Origin: Croceicoccus sp. Ery15 | GTDB lineage: Bacteria > Pseudomonadota > Alphaproteobacteria > Sphingomonadales > Sphingomonadaceae | Reading direction: 5' to 3' | Assembly (NCBI RefSeq): GCF_020985305.1 | Contig: NZ_CP087588.1 | Coordinates: 558,001 to 622,000 of the forward strand | DNA length: 64,000 bases | In this document: positions 46,288 through 55,140 of the stretch, one piece after another | How positions within the stretch are numbered: the stretch's first letter is position 1 | How the letters are laid out: each line of letters opens with the position of its first letter | The notes under the pieces: generated by a model | What the model was told of the DNA's origin: nothing | Database searches by the model: none | The model's input: only the letters and a program-made list of their open reading frames with translations | Made by a program: the position numbers and the translations under genes

Positions 46288-47413
46288 GCGCCAATGGACC
46301 GCCCCCGATGGCACCGCCAAGCAGGCGTGGTTGGTCGATTACCGCGATCAGGAAGGCAAGCGGCGCTTCAAGCAATTCGCCCGCAAGAAGGATGCGGATG
46401 CTTGGTCTACGCAAACCGGTTGGGAAGTATCGAAAGGCGTCCACACACCTGACAGCCAATCGATTACCGTTGCCGCTGCAGCCGATCTGTGGATTACCAA
46501 GGCCGAGGCTGAGGGAAGGGAGCGCGGCACGGTCGATCAATACCGCCGCCTGTCCCGCCTGCATGTGACGCCGCTGATAGGCGCTGAGAAGCTATCTAGG
46601 CTTACCCGGCCCGCCGTGGAGGCATACCGCGACGAGCTGCTTAAATCCCGCTCCAGAGTAATGGCAGGCAAGGCTTTGCGGGCGCTATCCAGCATACTCG
46701 GGGAAGCGGAGAGGCGTGGTCTGGTCGCGCAGAACGTGGCGCGCAATGTGAAGGTGGCTAAGGTCAATCGCGACAAGAAGAAGGTTACGATTCCTACCCG
46801 CTCTGAACTGAAGGCGCTGCTGGATCATGCGAGCAATGACATGCGCCCGCTGGTCATGCTTGCCATCTTTACCGGCCTGCGGTCGTCCGAGTTTCGCGGT
46901 CTGCGCTGGCAGGATGTGGATCTGAAGGCAGGGACGGTTACGGTCGAACAGCGGGCGGACCGTTACCGGGAGATAGGCCCACCGAAGTCTGAAGCTGGAT
47001 ACCGGACGATTCCCATCGCGCCCGCGCTGGTGAAGGAACTGAAGGCATGGAAGCTGCGCTGTCCGAACGGGGAACTCGGTCTGGTCTTTCCGAACACGCA
47101 AGGCGGGGTCTGGGAATATGTCCACCTGTTGCGCCGTCAGTTTTTCCCGCTCCAGATTGCAGCCGGTGTCTGTGACAAGGTGGGCGAGAATGAAGAGGGC
47201 GAGCCGATTCTGAAGGCCCGCTATGGTTTCCACGATCTACGCCACGCCGCCGCCAGCGCATGGATTAAACAGCGCATCGATCTGAAGCGCCTGCAGGTCT
47301 GGATGGGGCATTCATCCATTCAAATCACGCTCGACACCTACGGCCATCTGTTGGCCGATGCCGAGGGCGATGCTGCCCTGATCGCCGCAGCACAGGCGGA
47401 CCTGCTAAATTAG
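46274..47413 (+). CDS. int: tyrosine-type phage integrase
   Basis: This 379-residue tyrosine recombinase has an arm-binding N-terminal domain (KRQWTAPDGTAKQAWLVDYRDQEGKRRFKQF), a SAM-like core-binding domain (about 85-165) and a catalytic domain with Arg in GLRSSEFRGL, HDLRH, and WMGHSSIQITLDTYGH with the nucleophilic Tyr. TTG 46274 after GAAAGGGG gives the usual N-terminus. It should drive site-specific insertion into tRNA-Arg and, with the AlpA-like factor, excision. Arm-type repeats and attR follow its stop directly. Confidence 0.93.
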   Translation: MAIRKRQWTAPDGTAKQAWLVDYRDQEGKRRFKQFARKKDADAWSTQTGWEVSKGVHTPDSQSITVAAAADLWITKAEAEGRERGTVDQYRRLSRLHVTPLIGAEKLSRLTRPAVEAYRDELLKSRSRVMAGKALRALSSILGEAERRGLVAQNVARNVKVAKVNRDKKKVTIPTRSELKALLDHASNDMRPLVMLAIFTGLRSSEFRGLRWQDVDLKAGTVTVEQRADRYREIGPPKSEAGYRTIPIAPALVKELKAWKLRCPNGELGLVFPNTQGGVWEYVHLLRRQFFPLQIAAGVCDKVGENEEGEPILKARYGFHDLRHAAASAWIKQRIDLKRLQVWMGHSSIQITLDTYGHLLADAEGDAALIAAAQADLLN

Positions 47414-47435
47414 ATGGAACACGGATGGAACATAG
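47414..47435 (+). repeat. tandem 11-bp integrase arm-type repeats, right
   Basis: ATGGAACACGG is followed at once by ATGGAACATAG, starting at the base after the integrase stop and 36 bases before attR. They match the tandem pair at 37289-37310. Confidence 0.6.
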
Positions 47436-47470
47436 ACCGATCCAGTCCGCAGAAATCCTAGCCTAGATAA

Positions 47471-47523
47471 AGACTTCTAATCTTGAGGCCGCAGGTTCGA
47501 CTCCTGCAGGGCGCGCCAATTTT
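47471..47523 (+). repeat. attR (53-bp core, tRNA-Arg 3' fragment)
   Basis: Identical to 37114-37166. It is the displaced 3' half of the tRNA and lacks the acceptor and D arm, so it is not a functional tRNA. Confidence 0.92.
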
Positions 47524-47618
47524 CCGGATAATCGAACTGCCATGGCTTCAGCCAGCGCCATGCCCATCGGCGGTTCCGCATTGATGAAACTGCCTTCCGG
47601 CCTTTTGCCGCGTCACTC

Positions 47619-47792
47619 TTAAATGATCGTGCTGAGGCCGTAGATGAAGGCAGCCCAGAACGGGGTCGAGAGCGCGGTAGCGATTGCGAGGCCACGAAGG
47701 GCGTTGCCACCATCATCTGCATTGAGCAAAAGCTGCGCATCAATTGGCGTCTCGCATTCAACGCCTTCCAGCGCTTTGAAATCAATAAACAT
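47619..47792 (-). CDS. small single-pass membrane protein
   Basis: This 57-residue protein has a polar start (MFIDFKALEGVECETPIDAQ), then one hydrophobic helix (ALSTPFWAAFIYGLSTII) at the very C-terminus. It belongs to no family I recognise. It lies just outside attR, on the chromosomal side. The start is not backed by a strong ribosome-binding site. Confidence 0.45.
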   Translation of the reverse strand: MFIDFKALEGVECETPIDAQLLLNADDGGNALRGLAIATALSTPFWAAFIYGLSTII

Positions 47793-47916
47793 TTGGAGTC
47801 CTGTGTTCTTGCAGGCCCACAATTGAAGCAAAATCCTTAACGAAGGTTTCCCGCCACCCTAGGTTCGTGCGAACTCATCCATAATTTCCGCCCGCCCCGC
47901 TAAATTAAGACTCTTG

Positions 47917-49401
47917 CTAGGGCAGATCGTCGATGCCCAGATGCTCGGCCAGCATGCGGTGCCACCTCGACAGCCTCTCTGCGCGGCGTGACGGGGCCAT
48001 TTGCGGGGTGAAGCGCGCGATATCGGGGCGCATGACGGCTGCCTCGGCGATCGTGCCATGCATGCCGCAACCGACGCTTGCCAGCATCGCCGCGCCCAGG
48101 GCGGTGGTTTCGACATCGTGCGGACGTTCGACCGGCAGGTCCAGAATATCGGCCAGATCCTGCACGATCCATTCGTTCGCGCTCATCCCTCCGTCGATGC
48201 GCAAGGTCTGCCATTGCGAACCGTCGCGCTGATAGGCAGTTTGCAGATCGTGCATCTGATGGGCGATCGTTTCCAAAGTGGCCCGCACGATATGCGCGCG
48301 GCTGGTCCCGTGGGTTAGCCCGTCGATCATGCCGCGCGCTTCGGGGCGCCAATAGGGCGCGCCAAGGCCGGACAGTGCCGGAATCATGCAAACGCCGCCG
48401 TTGTCAGGCACCGAACGGGCCAAAGACTCGGTCTCGCCGGATGTGCCGATCATGCAAAGCTCGTCACGCAGCCATTTGACAAGACTGCCTGCGGCAAAGA
48501 TCGACCCCTCCAGCGCATAGCTGCGCACGCCCCCCGTTTGCGCTATCACCGTGCCCAGCAGGCGATGGTCCGAATGCGGCAGGCGGGTGCCTGTGCTGGC
48601 AAGGACGAATGCTCCGGTGCCCAAGGTCAGCTTTACGTCGCCCGGCGCGATGCAGTTCTGTCCGATCATGGCCGATTGCTGATCGCCTGCAAGGCCGCAA
48701 ACGGGAACCGGCGCGCCCAGCCATTCGGGCAAGGCATTGCCGAACAGACCCGAATTATCGGCAATTTCGGGCAGGCAATTGCGCGGCACGCCATGCAGCG
48801 CCAGCAGATTATCGTCCCAATCATGGCCGTCCAGCGCCATCAACATGGTGCGGCTGGCATTGCTGGCATCCGAAATATGCAGCCCGCCGGTCAGCTTCCA
48901 GACCAGCCAGCTTTCGATTGTGCCCATCGCCAGCCTGTCGCCCAAAGCGCGCGCATCTGGCACGTTATCGAGTATCCAGCGCATCTTGGTCGCCGAAAAA
49001 TACGGGTCCAGCACCAATCCGGTCTTGTCGCGGATCATGGCCTCGTGTCCGGCTAGGGCCAGTTCGCGGCAGCGATCCGCGGTTCGGCGGTCCTGCCAAA
49101 CGATGGCGCGGCAAACGGGTTCGCCCGTCTCGCGGTCCCATGCGACCACGGTTTCGCGCTGGTTGGTGATCCCGATGGCGGCGATCCCGTCCGCACTGCC
49201 CGCGCGTTCGATGACGGTGCGGGCGCAATCCAGAGTTTTGGTCCAGATTTCGGCCGCGTCATGTTCGACCCTCCCCGGTTGCGGGTAATACTGGGTCAAT
49301 TCGGCCTGGCAGATTCCCAGCGTCTCGCCGGTTCTGGAATACAGGATGGCGCGTGTGGATGTCGTCCCTTCGTCAAGGACAAGCAGGCTGCGCTGGGGCA
49401 T
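47917..49401 (-). CDS. glpK: glycerol kinase
   Basis: This 494-residue FGGY-family kinase phosphorylates glycerol to sn-glycerol 3-phosphate. Motifs: DEGTTSTRAI at the N-terminus, TNQRETVVAWDRETGEPV, GLAGDQQSAMIGQ and GTGAFVLASTG. ATG 49401 is preceded by GGAG at 7 bases, better than the GTG at 49407. It is last in the operon after glpD and the RibB-like gene; no glpF is present. The C-terminus after RIDGGMSANEWIVQDLADI is normal. Confidence 0.95.
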   Translation of the reverse strand: MPQRSLLVLDEGTTSTRAILYSRTGETLGICQAELTQYYPQPGRVEHDAAEIWTKTLDCARTVIERAGSADGIAAIGITNQRETVVAWDRETGEPVCRAIVWQDRRTADRCRELALAGHEAMIRDKTGLVLDPYFSATKMRWILDNVPDARALGDRLAMGTIESWLVWKLTGGLHISDASNASRTMLMALDGHDWDDNLLALHGVPRNCLPEIADNSGLFGNALPEWLGAPVPVCGLAGDQQSAMIGQNCIAPGDVKLTLGTGAFVLASTGTRLPHSDHRLLGTVIAQTGGVRSYALEGSIFAAGSLVKWLRDELCMIGTSGETESLARSVPDNGGVCMIPALSGLGAPYWRPEARGMIDGLTHGTSRAHIVRATLETIAHQMHDLQTAYQRDGSQWQTLRIDGGMSANEWIVQDLADILDLPVERPHDVETTALGAAMLASVGCGMHGTIAEAAVMRPDIARFTPQMAPSRRAERLSRWHRMLAEHLGIDDLP

Positions 49402-49413
49402 ATTCACTCTCCG

Positions 49414-49644
49414 TCAGTCCTGCACCGGTCGCGCGGTCGCGTCGCCCATCCGGTATAGCAATGCGACGATGTCTGCCACGGCAAGCCCGTGGCGTTCGAC
49501 AGGACGGGGCACGTCGGGTGTGCGGGCCATTTCGCCGTCGTCACGCAAGATCGAACAGATCACTGCGGAATTACCCATGCCCGCTTTGGCTGCGTCCGAC
49601 ATGGCGCCGGTCGATCCGCTGGTCGCTATGACATTGGGCGCCAT
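49414..49644 (-). CDS. truncated RibB (DHBP synthase) C-terminus-like protein
   Basis: This is a 76-residue protein. The stretch AVICSILRDDGEMARTPDVPRPVERHGLAVADIVALLYR matches the last about 45 residues of 3,4-dihydroxy-2-butanone 4-phosphate synthase (E. coli RibB has [37 protein letters not shown]). The N-terminal two-thirds of RibB, with most active-site residues, is absent. The gene has its own GGGAGAA site, overlaps the end of glpD by 19 bases, and precedes glpK by 12, so it is placed to be made with the glycerol enzymes. It may be a remnant or a repurposed domain. Confidence 0.62.
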   Translation of the reverse strand: MAPNVIATSGSTGAMSDAAKAGMGNSAVICSILRDDGEMARTPDVPRPVERHGLAVADIVALLYRMGDATARPVQD

Positions 49645-51143
49645 GTCCTGTTCTCCCGCTCCATAAAATTCTTGATCTTCTGTTTCTGCACGTCGGTCAT
49701 GCGCAGGCCCAGCTTGGACCGGCGCCATAATATATCGTCCGCATCGCGCGCCCATTCGCGTTCGATCAGATAGCGGACTTCCCGTTCGGTCAGGCCGTGG
49801 CCGAAATGCTCACCGCAGTCGGACAGGCTGTGGGCATCGCCCGGAATTGTCCGGGCCAGCGTGCCATAGGCGCGAACCATGCGCAGTGCCCAGCCGTCCT
49901 CCAGAAACGGGAATTCAGCCTGCAATCCGAGAACCAGAGCGGCGGCACCATCGGTCGGAAAATCGCCGCCCGGCAGGGGGGCATGCGCCGTCCACGGCTT
50001 GCCCGACAAGGCTTGTACGCGCGTTGCCATCATGTCGATGGCGTCCTGCGCCAGATGGCGGAACGTGGTAATCTTGCCGCCGAACACCGACAACAGGGGC
50101 GGCCCATCGCTTTCGGGCGACAATTGCAAATGGTATCCGCGTGTCGCGGCCTCGGGCTTGCCAGATCCGTCGTCAAGCAACGGGCGCACCCCGGAATAGG
50201 TCCACACCACATCGTGCGGCGTGACGGCTGTTTTAAAATAACGGCTGGCGCCGTCGCACAGATAGGCGATTTCTTCGTCGCTGGCATGGATATCGTCCAG
50301 CGTGCCGTGATGGTCGCGGTCGGTAGTGCCGATCAGGGTGTAGTCGCCCTCGTAAGGAATGGCGAAAAATATCCGTCCGTCGGGGAGCTGGAAGAAATAG
50401 GCGAAATCGTGATCGAACAGGCGCGGAACCACGATATGCGAACCGCGCACGAGCCGCATGCGCTGGTTCGTCTGCTCGCCCGCTCGGCCGATCAAATCCA
50501 ATACCGACGGTCCTGCGGCATTCACCACTGCACGTGCACGGAATGTTTCGCCACCTGCTTCGATCTTCCAGTGGTCGCCGTCGCGCTCCATGCGGGTGAC
50601 AGGGCTGCGGGTGCGAATGTCGGCCCCCCTGTCGGCCGCGTCGCGCGCATTCAGCGCCACCAGCCGCGCATCGTCGACCCAGCAATCCGAATAGACGAAA
50701 GCACGGTCGAATTCGGTCTTCAGCGGTTTGCCGCCGGGATGACGGCGCAGACGCACGCTGCTGGTCGGCGGCAGCTTGCGGCGACCGCCGATGTGGTCAT
50801 AAACGAACAGTCCCAACCGCAGCAGCCATCGCGGACGCAGTCCGTCGACATAGGGCAGCACGAAACGCATCGGCCAGATGATATGCGGCGCGATGCACCA
50901 CAATGTCTCCCGCTCTGTCAGGGCTTCACGCACCAGCGCGAATTCGTAATGTTCCAGATATCGCAGGCCGCCATGGATAAGCTTGGTCGATGCCGAAGAT
51001 GTTCCGCTGGCAAGGTCGCGCGCCTCCAGCAACAGCACGCGCGCACCGCGGCCCGCCGCATCGCGGGCGATGCCGCTGCCGTTCACGCCGCCGCCGATGA
51101 CCGCGATATCGAACAGGTTCTTGTCCTTGGCGTCGTCGGTCAT
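49626..51143 (-). CDS. glpD: aerobic glycerol-3-phosphate dehydrogenase
   Basis: This 505-residue FAD enzyme oxidises glycerol 3-phosphate to dihydroxyacetone phosphate at the membrane, passing electrons to quinone. FAD motif IGGGVNGSGIARDAAGRG, then LASGTSSASTKLIHGGLRYLE and TTDRDHHGT are present, plus the C-terminal DAO domain. ATG 51143 has GGAAGGA directly upstream. It is first gene of the glp operon. The C-terminus overlaps the small RibB-like gene. Confidence 0.95.
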   Translation of the reverse strand: MTDDAKDKNLFDIAVIGGGVNGSGIARDAAGRGARVLLLEARDLASGTSSASTKLIHGGLRYLEHYEFALVREALTERETLWCIAPHIIWPMRFVLPYVDGLRPRWLLRLGLFVYDHIGGRRKLPPTSSVRLRRHPGGKPLKTEFDRAFVYSDCWVDDARLVALNARDAADRGADIRTRSPVTRMERDGDHWKIEAGGETFRARAVVNAAGPSVLDLIGRAGEQTNQRMRLVRGSHIVVPRLFDHDFAYFFQLPDGRIFFAIPYEGDYTLIGTTDRDHHGTLDDIHASDEEIAYLCDGASRYFKTAVTPHDVVWTYSGVRPLLDDGSGKPEAATRGYHLQLSPESDGPPLLSVFGGKITTFRHLAQDAIDMMATRVQALSGKPWTAHAPLPGGDFPTDGAAALVLGLQAEFPFLEDGWALRMVRAYGTLARTIPGDAHSLSDCGEHFGHGLTEREVRYLIEREWARDADDILWRRSKLGLRMTDVQKQKIKNFMERENRTWRPMS

Positions 51144-51527
51144 AGTCCTTCCGGTGGCGCAGTCTGGCCACCGTGTCATGCCACATCGGATTGACTTCGC
51201 AACCCTTGGCCGCGCGCGCGCTTCGTTGCTCAACCCGCCGAAACAATGCGCAGGCCATCAACGGGACAGTGTGAAAATGGCTGCGGTTCAGGGTCGAACT
51301 GATAGAGTTCTACCTTGTGGTCCGGTTATTGGCCGTTCGGCGCAAGGCACATGATCCACTATCAGCTTTGCCGCCTCGCTTGCCTTTGTCTTGCTGGCCT
51401 GAACGCCCGGTCGGGCCTGCCGCCTAGGCGGTTTCCCCCGCGAACATCGGGGCAAGGCCCTATGGCAGCACGGCGTAATTGTCTGCACCCCTTGGGTGTT
51501 CAAGTGACAGGCAACAGGGCGGGTGGC
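51144..51527. other. 384-base intergenic region (glpD / DUF481 divergent)
   Basis: The region must hold promoters for both divergent genes. I see no confident -35/-10 pair, no known operator and no gene; open frames here look like shadows. Confidence 0.4.
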
Positions 51528-52436
51528 ATGATTTCGGGCAGGTACGGACGTATTACGGGTGCAGTTCTGGCGGGGGGCTGCTTTGTGCTGGCCATGCCCG
51601 CCATGGCGCAGGATGCCGCGTCGGGCGTGCCCGCCGAACTGGCCAATATCTACCGCGAGGCAAAACCGTCGGAGCGCGAGAGCATCGAACATATCGCCAA
51701 GCGGCTCTATCCCGACCAGCGCGACAAGATCGACGACATCATCGACGCGATCGAGGACGAGGAAAAGGCCGCAGTGGACGAGGCCCGTTATCTGAAGGGC
51801 TGGGAAGGGGAAGGCAGTTTCGGCGCCAGCCTGGATACCGGCAATACCGAGGAATGGGGCGTCAGCGCGGGCGTGGAACTGACGCGCAAGGACAATCTGT
51901 GGGAACACCGGTTCAAGGGCGACATCAATATCCGCGAAGTCGACAGCGAACGGACCGAGGAACGCTTTGGCGCATCCTATCGCGCGCGCCGCGATTTTGC
52001 CGATTCCCCGATCTTCGCCTTCGGCACGCTCAGCTATGAACGCAACCGGTTTCAGGGCATTTCCCGCCGTTTTACCGAAGTGGTGGGCGTCGGTTACCAG
52101 ATCATCGACAGCGACGATGTCGATTGGGAAGCATCGGCGGGCCCCGCGCTGCGCCAGACGCGCTTTACTTCGGGCGAGAGCGAGAACCGGCTGGGCGCCT
52201 TTGCCAATACCGATTTCAAATGGGACATCACCGACACGCTGGCCTTCAGCGAGAGCATTGCCTTTGTGCTGGACGAGGCGAACAGCACGCTGACCACGTC
52301 GACGGCAGTGACCAGCGATCTTTACGGCAATCTGTCGGCGCGGCTGTCGTTCGACACGATCTACGAATCCGATCCGGCCCCCGGCACGGTATCGTGGGAT
52401 ACCAGCACGCGGCTCAGCGTCGTGCTGGGTCTGTAA
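51528..52436 (+). CDS. DUF481 outer-membrane protein
   Basis: This 302-residue protein has a signal peptide (VLAGGCFVLAMPAMAQ), a helical spacer (about 35-85), and a DUF481 beta-barrel (GSFGASLDTGNTEEWGVSAGVELTRK, ending SWDTSTRLSVVLGL). The family forms outer-membrane barrels often linked to salt stress; here it is convergent with the Mrp Na+/H+ antiporter operon. The 3' ends overlap by 23 bases. AGGGCGGGTGG lies before ATG 51528. Confidence 0.85.
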   Translation: MISGRYGRITGAVLAGGCFVLAMPAMAQDAASGVPAELANIYREAKPSERESIEHIAKRLYPDQRDKIDDIIDAIEDEEKAAVDEARYLKGWEGEGSFGASLDTGNTEEWGVSAGVELTRKDNLWEHRFKGDINIREVDSERTEERFGASYRARRDFADSPIFAFGTLSYERNRFQGISRRFTEVVGVGYQIIDSDDVDWEASAGPALRQTRFTSGESENRLGAFANTDFKWDITDTLAFSESIAFVLDEANSTLTTSTAVTSDLYGNLSARLSFDTIYESDPAPGTVSWDTSTRLSVVLGL

Positions 52437-52842
52437 TCTCAGCCTCTGCGTCCGTGCCCCCCGCGGGCTGGTTCGCGCGGAACGTGGCCCAGATCTCGCT
52501 TTGCGGCAGGCCTTCCTGAATATCGTCGGCAGGGTTGGGATCGATCCGCGTGCCCTGACGGTGCAGATGCGCCTTGGCGATCATATTCGCGGTGATCGGG
52601 GCCGAAATGAACAGGAACAGCGTGATCAGCAGCTCGTGCGCCGAGAAATGGCCGTGATAGACGGGGAAATAGATCATGCTGGCCACCAGCACCCCGCCCA
52701 CGCCCAGCGTGGTCGCCTTGGTCGGCCCGTGCAGCCGCGTCATCAGCGAGGGGAGGCGTACCAGCCCCCACGATCCGATCAGCGCAAACGCACCTCCGCC
52801 AAGGATCAGCACGGCGATCAGAATATCGGCGATCAGCGTCAT
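52414..52842 (-). CDS. mrpG: Na+/H+ antiporter subunit MrpG
   Basis: This 142-residue protein is the last gene of the mrp operon: three membrane helices with the MnhG core GSWGLVRLPSLMTRLHGPTKATTLGVGGVL and a longer than usual cytosolic tail (about 45 extra residues, PNPADDIQEGL...). Subunit G is required for the assembly of the multisubunit antiporter. It starts 5 bases after mrpF. Confidence 0.9.
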   Translation of the reverse strand: MTLIADILIAVLILGGGAFALIGSWGLVRLPSLMTRLHGPTKATTLGVGGVLVASMIYFPVYHGHFSAHELLITLFLFISAPITANMIAKAHLHRQGTRIDPNPADDIQEGLPQSEIWATFRANQPAGGTDAEAEITDPARR

Positions 52843-52847
52843 GCCGG

Positions 52848-53126
52848 TTACTCCACGATATCGCCGCGTAGCAGGAACTTGGCATAGGCCACCGTTCCCA
52901 CGAAACCGACCATGGCGAACAGCAGGGCGGATTCGAAATACATGGTCGTGCCTTCCCTGATCCCGAACAGCACGATCAATGCGATGGCATTGATGACCAT
53001 GGTGTCGAGCGCGAGGATGCGGTCCCCCCGCGTCGGCCCCGCGAATAGGCGCCACACATTCAGCAGGATCGCAAGGCCGATCATGAAATAACCGGCCAGA
53101 ATGGCGTAATGGATGATCGGGCTCAT
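52848..53126 (-). CDS. mrpF: Na+/H+ antiporter subunit MrpF
   Basis: This 92-residue protein has three hydrophobic helices and the MnhF motif RLFAGPTRGDRILALDTMVINAIALI. It is a small membrane subunit of the Mrp complex. Its ATG overlaps the mrpE stop. Confidence 0.92.
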   Translation of the reverse strand: MSPIIHYAILAGYFMIGLAILLNVWRLFAGPTRGDRILALDTMVINAIALIVLFGIREGTTMYFESALLFAMVGFVGTVAYAKFLLRGDIVE

Positions 53127-53614
53127 CGGAAAATCCTTTTTAACCGGCTTTCGTAACGCGCCTTGATCTTGGCGATCTCTGCCTCGGGATCGCTGGCGTC
53201 CAGCGCGTGGACCAGCAATGCGTGGCCATCGGCGGACACGTCGGCCGAAACCGTGCCCGGCGTCAGGCTGATGGTGCCCGCCAGCGTGGTAATCGCCTCG
53301 GGCTTGCGAATGTCGAGCGGGATGACCAGCCAGCAACTGTTGAGATCGCGGTTGCGGCGGAACAGGATCAGCCACGCCACCTGGAAATTGGCGACCACGA
53401 TGTCCCAAATGACCAGCGCGATATAGCCTGCCAGCGGCCAACCCAGATGGATCAGCGGCTTGTCCCGCCAATAGGGCGCGGTGAACAGCGGCACGAAGAA
53501 CCCGACCAGCAGCGCCATCACGACCGTCCCGGCCGAGATATCGTTGACCAGCAGCACCCAGACCAGCACCAGCAACCCGCTGAGCGCGGGGTGGGGGAAC
53601 AAGCGGCGCATCAT
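53123..53614 (-). CDS. mrpE: Na+/H+ antiporter subunit MrpE
   Basis: This 163-residue protein has two to three N-terminal helices and a soluble C-terminal domain (IPLDIRKPEAITTLAGTISLTPGTVSADV) typical of MrpE. It starts with two consecutive ATGs at 53614 and 53611; the first overlaps the mrpD stop. Confidence 0.92.
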   Translation of the reverse strand: MMRRLFPHPALSGLLVLVWVLLVNDISAGTVVMALLVGFFVPLFTAPYWRDKPLIHLGWPLAGYIALVIWDIVVANFQVAWLILFRRNRDLNSCWLVIPLDIRKPEAITTLAGTISLTPGTVSADVSADGHALLVHALDASDPEAEIAKIKARYESRLKRIFR

Positions 53615-55140
53615 CGGCTGCCCTCCTGTTTCGGGGCATCGGGCTGGTCGACCAGAACCGCCTCGATATAATTGCCCACCGCGAAGATCTGCGCGCTTGT
53701 CGCCTGTGCGTTGCGGGTGACGGGACCGGCAAACACGGTCAGCGCGGCCAGCAGGGCGATCAGCACGAATGCGGGCGCGCTGGCCAACAGGCCGTCGCGG
53801 GGCGGCAATGCCTCTTCCCCGTTGCGCGACTTCCAGAACAGAATGCTGCCCGCGCGGGCAAGGCCGAGGATGGCGATAAAGGTCCCGCCCAGTATCGCGG
53901 CCCAGATCCACCATGCGAAACGCGCATCGGCACTGGCCGACAGGATCAGCAGCTTGCCGATAAAGCCCGACAGCGGCGGCAGGCCGGCGAGCGCGATCGC
54001 CGCCAGCATGAACATCGCGCCATATTGCCCCATGCGCGCAAAGGGCCGTTCGGGCACCAGCGCGTCGTCCGCCTCGCCCCGCGCGCGGGCGACCAGATCG
54101 GCGACAAGGAACATCAACGCGCCCGACAGCACCGAATGCGGCAGGTAATACAGCGCCGCCGCCACGCTGGCCGGTTCGAACAGCGATACCGCCGCCAGCA
54201 GCGTGCCGGTCGATCCGATCACGCCAAAGGCCGCCATCAGACGCATGTTCCGGGCCGCCAGCACGCCGACAAAGCCCGCCAGAATGGTCAGCAGCGATGC
54301 GGGCAGCATCCAGCCCGACGGCGCAAACGCCACCGCGCCCGCATCCGCGCCAAAGATCAGCACGGTGGTGCGCAGGATCGAATAGACGCCCACCTTGGTC
54401 AGAATCGCGAACAGCGCCGCGACCGGCGCAGAGGTATTGGAATAGGCGCGCGGCAGCCATAATTGCAGCGGCAGCAAGGCGGCCTTTAGCGCAAAGACCA
54501 CGATCAGGATCTGCGCCCCCATACGGATCAGCGGCTGGTCCCCCGCAGGCGCCAGTGCGATGCGCATGCCCATATCGGCCATGTTGAGCGTGCCCGTCAT
54601 GCCATATAATATGCCCAGCGCGATCAGGAACAACGTCGATCCGACAAGGTTCACCACCACATATTGCACGCCTGCCTGCAGCCGCGCCGCGCCCTGACCG
54701 TGCAGGATCAGCCCATAGCTGGCGATCAGCAGCACTTCGAAAAACACAAACAGGTTGAACAGGTCGCCCGTCAGGAATGCGCCGTTCAGGCCCAGCAACT
54801 GGAACTGGAACATCGGGTGGAAATGCCAGCCGCGCCGGTCAAGCTGCGTCACCACCGCATGCACCAGCACGCACAGCGCCAGCACATTGGTCAGCAGAAC
54901 CATCATGGTCGACAACCGGTCCAGCACCAGCACGATTCCGAACGGCGCGGGCCAGTCGCCCAGCCGGTAGACGCGGATCACCCCGTCCGAAGCCTCGGCA
55001 AACAGGGCGATGGCCACGGCCAGCAGCGCGGCAGAGGACGCCAGCGACAATATCGCCGCCAGACGCGTCGTGCGGACCACGCGGATCAGCGTGATTGCGG
55101 CGATCATCGCGGGCAACAGGATGGGAACGATGGTCAGCAT
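53611..55140 (-). CDS. mrpD: Na+/H+ antiporter subunit MrpD
   Basis: This 509-residue protein is homologous to complex I NuoM/NuoN, with about 14 helices. The proton-translocating antiporter domain is seen in LLGLNGAFLTGDLFNLFVFFEVLLIASYGLILHG and ALKAALLPLQLWLPRAYSNTSAPVAALFAILTKVGVYSILR, with the conserved Glu, Lys and His positions. It forms an ion channel module of the Mrp complex. Overlaps mrpC and mrpE. Confidence 0.95.
   Translation of the reverse strand: MLTIVPILLPAMIAAITLIRVVRTTRLAAILSLASSAALLAVAIALFAEASDGVIRVYRLGDWPAPFGIVLVLDRLSTMMVLLTNVLALCVLVHAVVTQLDRRGWHFHPMFQFQLLGLNGAFLTGDLFNLFVFFEVLLIASYGLILHGQGAARLQAGVQYVVVNLVGSTLFLIALGILYGMTGTLNMADMGMRIALAPAGDQPLIRMGAQILIVVFALKAALLPLQLWLPRAYSNTSAPVAALFAILTKVGVYSILRTTVLIFGADAGAVAFAPSGWMLPASLLTILAGFVGVLAARNMRLMAAFGVIGSTGTLLAAVSLFEPASVAAALYYLPHSVLSGALMFLVADLVARARGEADDALVPERPFARMGQYGAMFMLAAIALAGLPPLSGFIGKLLILSASADARFAWWIWAAILGGTFIAILGLARAGSILFWKSRNGEEALPPRDGLLASAPAFVLIALLAALTVFAGPVTRNAQATSAQIFAVGNYIEAVLVDQPDAPKQEGSR

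Larger units (their letters stand above)
37114..47523. mobile_element. integrated phage-like or satellite island at tRNA-Arg
   Basis: The element is about 10.4 kb, bounded by identical 53-bp direct repeats. It carries an integrase, an AlpA-like excisionase, a divergent regulator, small early genes, a replication-type protein, an HK97 major capsid protein, a broken tape-measure gene and three cargo genes. Apart from integrase, regulator and the PilZ gene, all genes run leftward. No terminase, portal, protease, tail-fibre or lysis gene is recognised. Codon composition is less extreme in GC than in the flanking genes. Confidence 0.88.

Noticed and set aside
47471..47523. Second tRNA-Arg
   Set aside because: Only the anticodon and T arms plus the 3' end are present; it is the attR copy left by integration.
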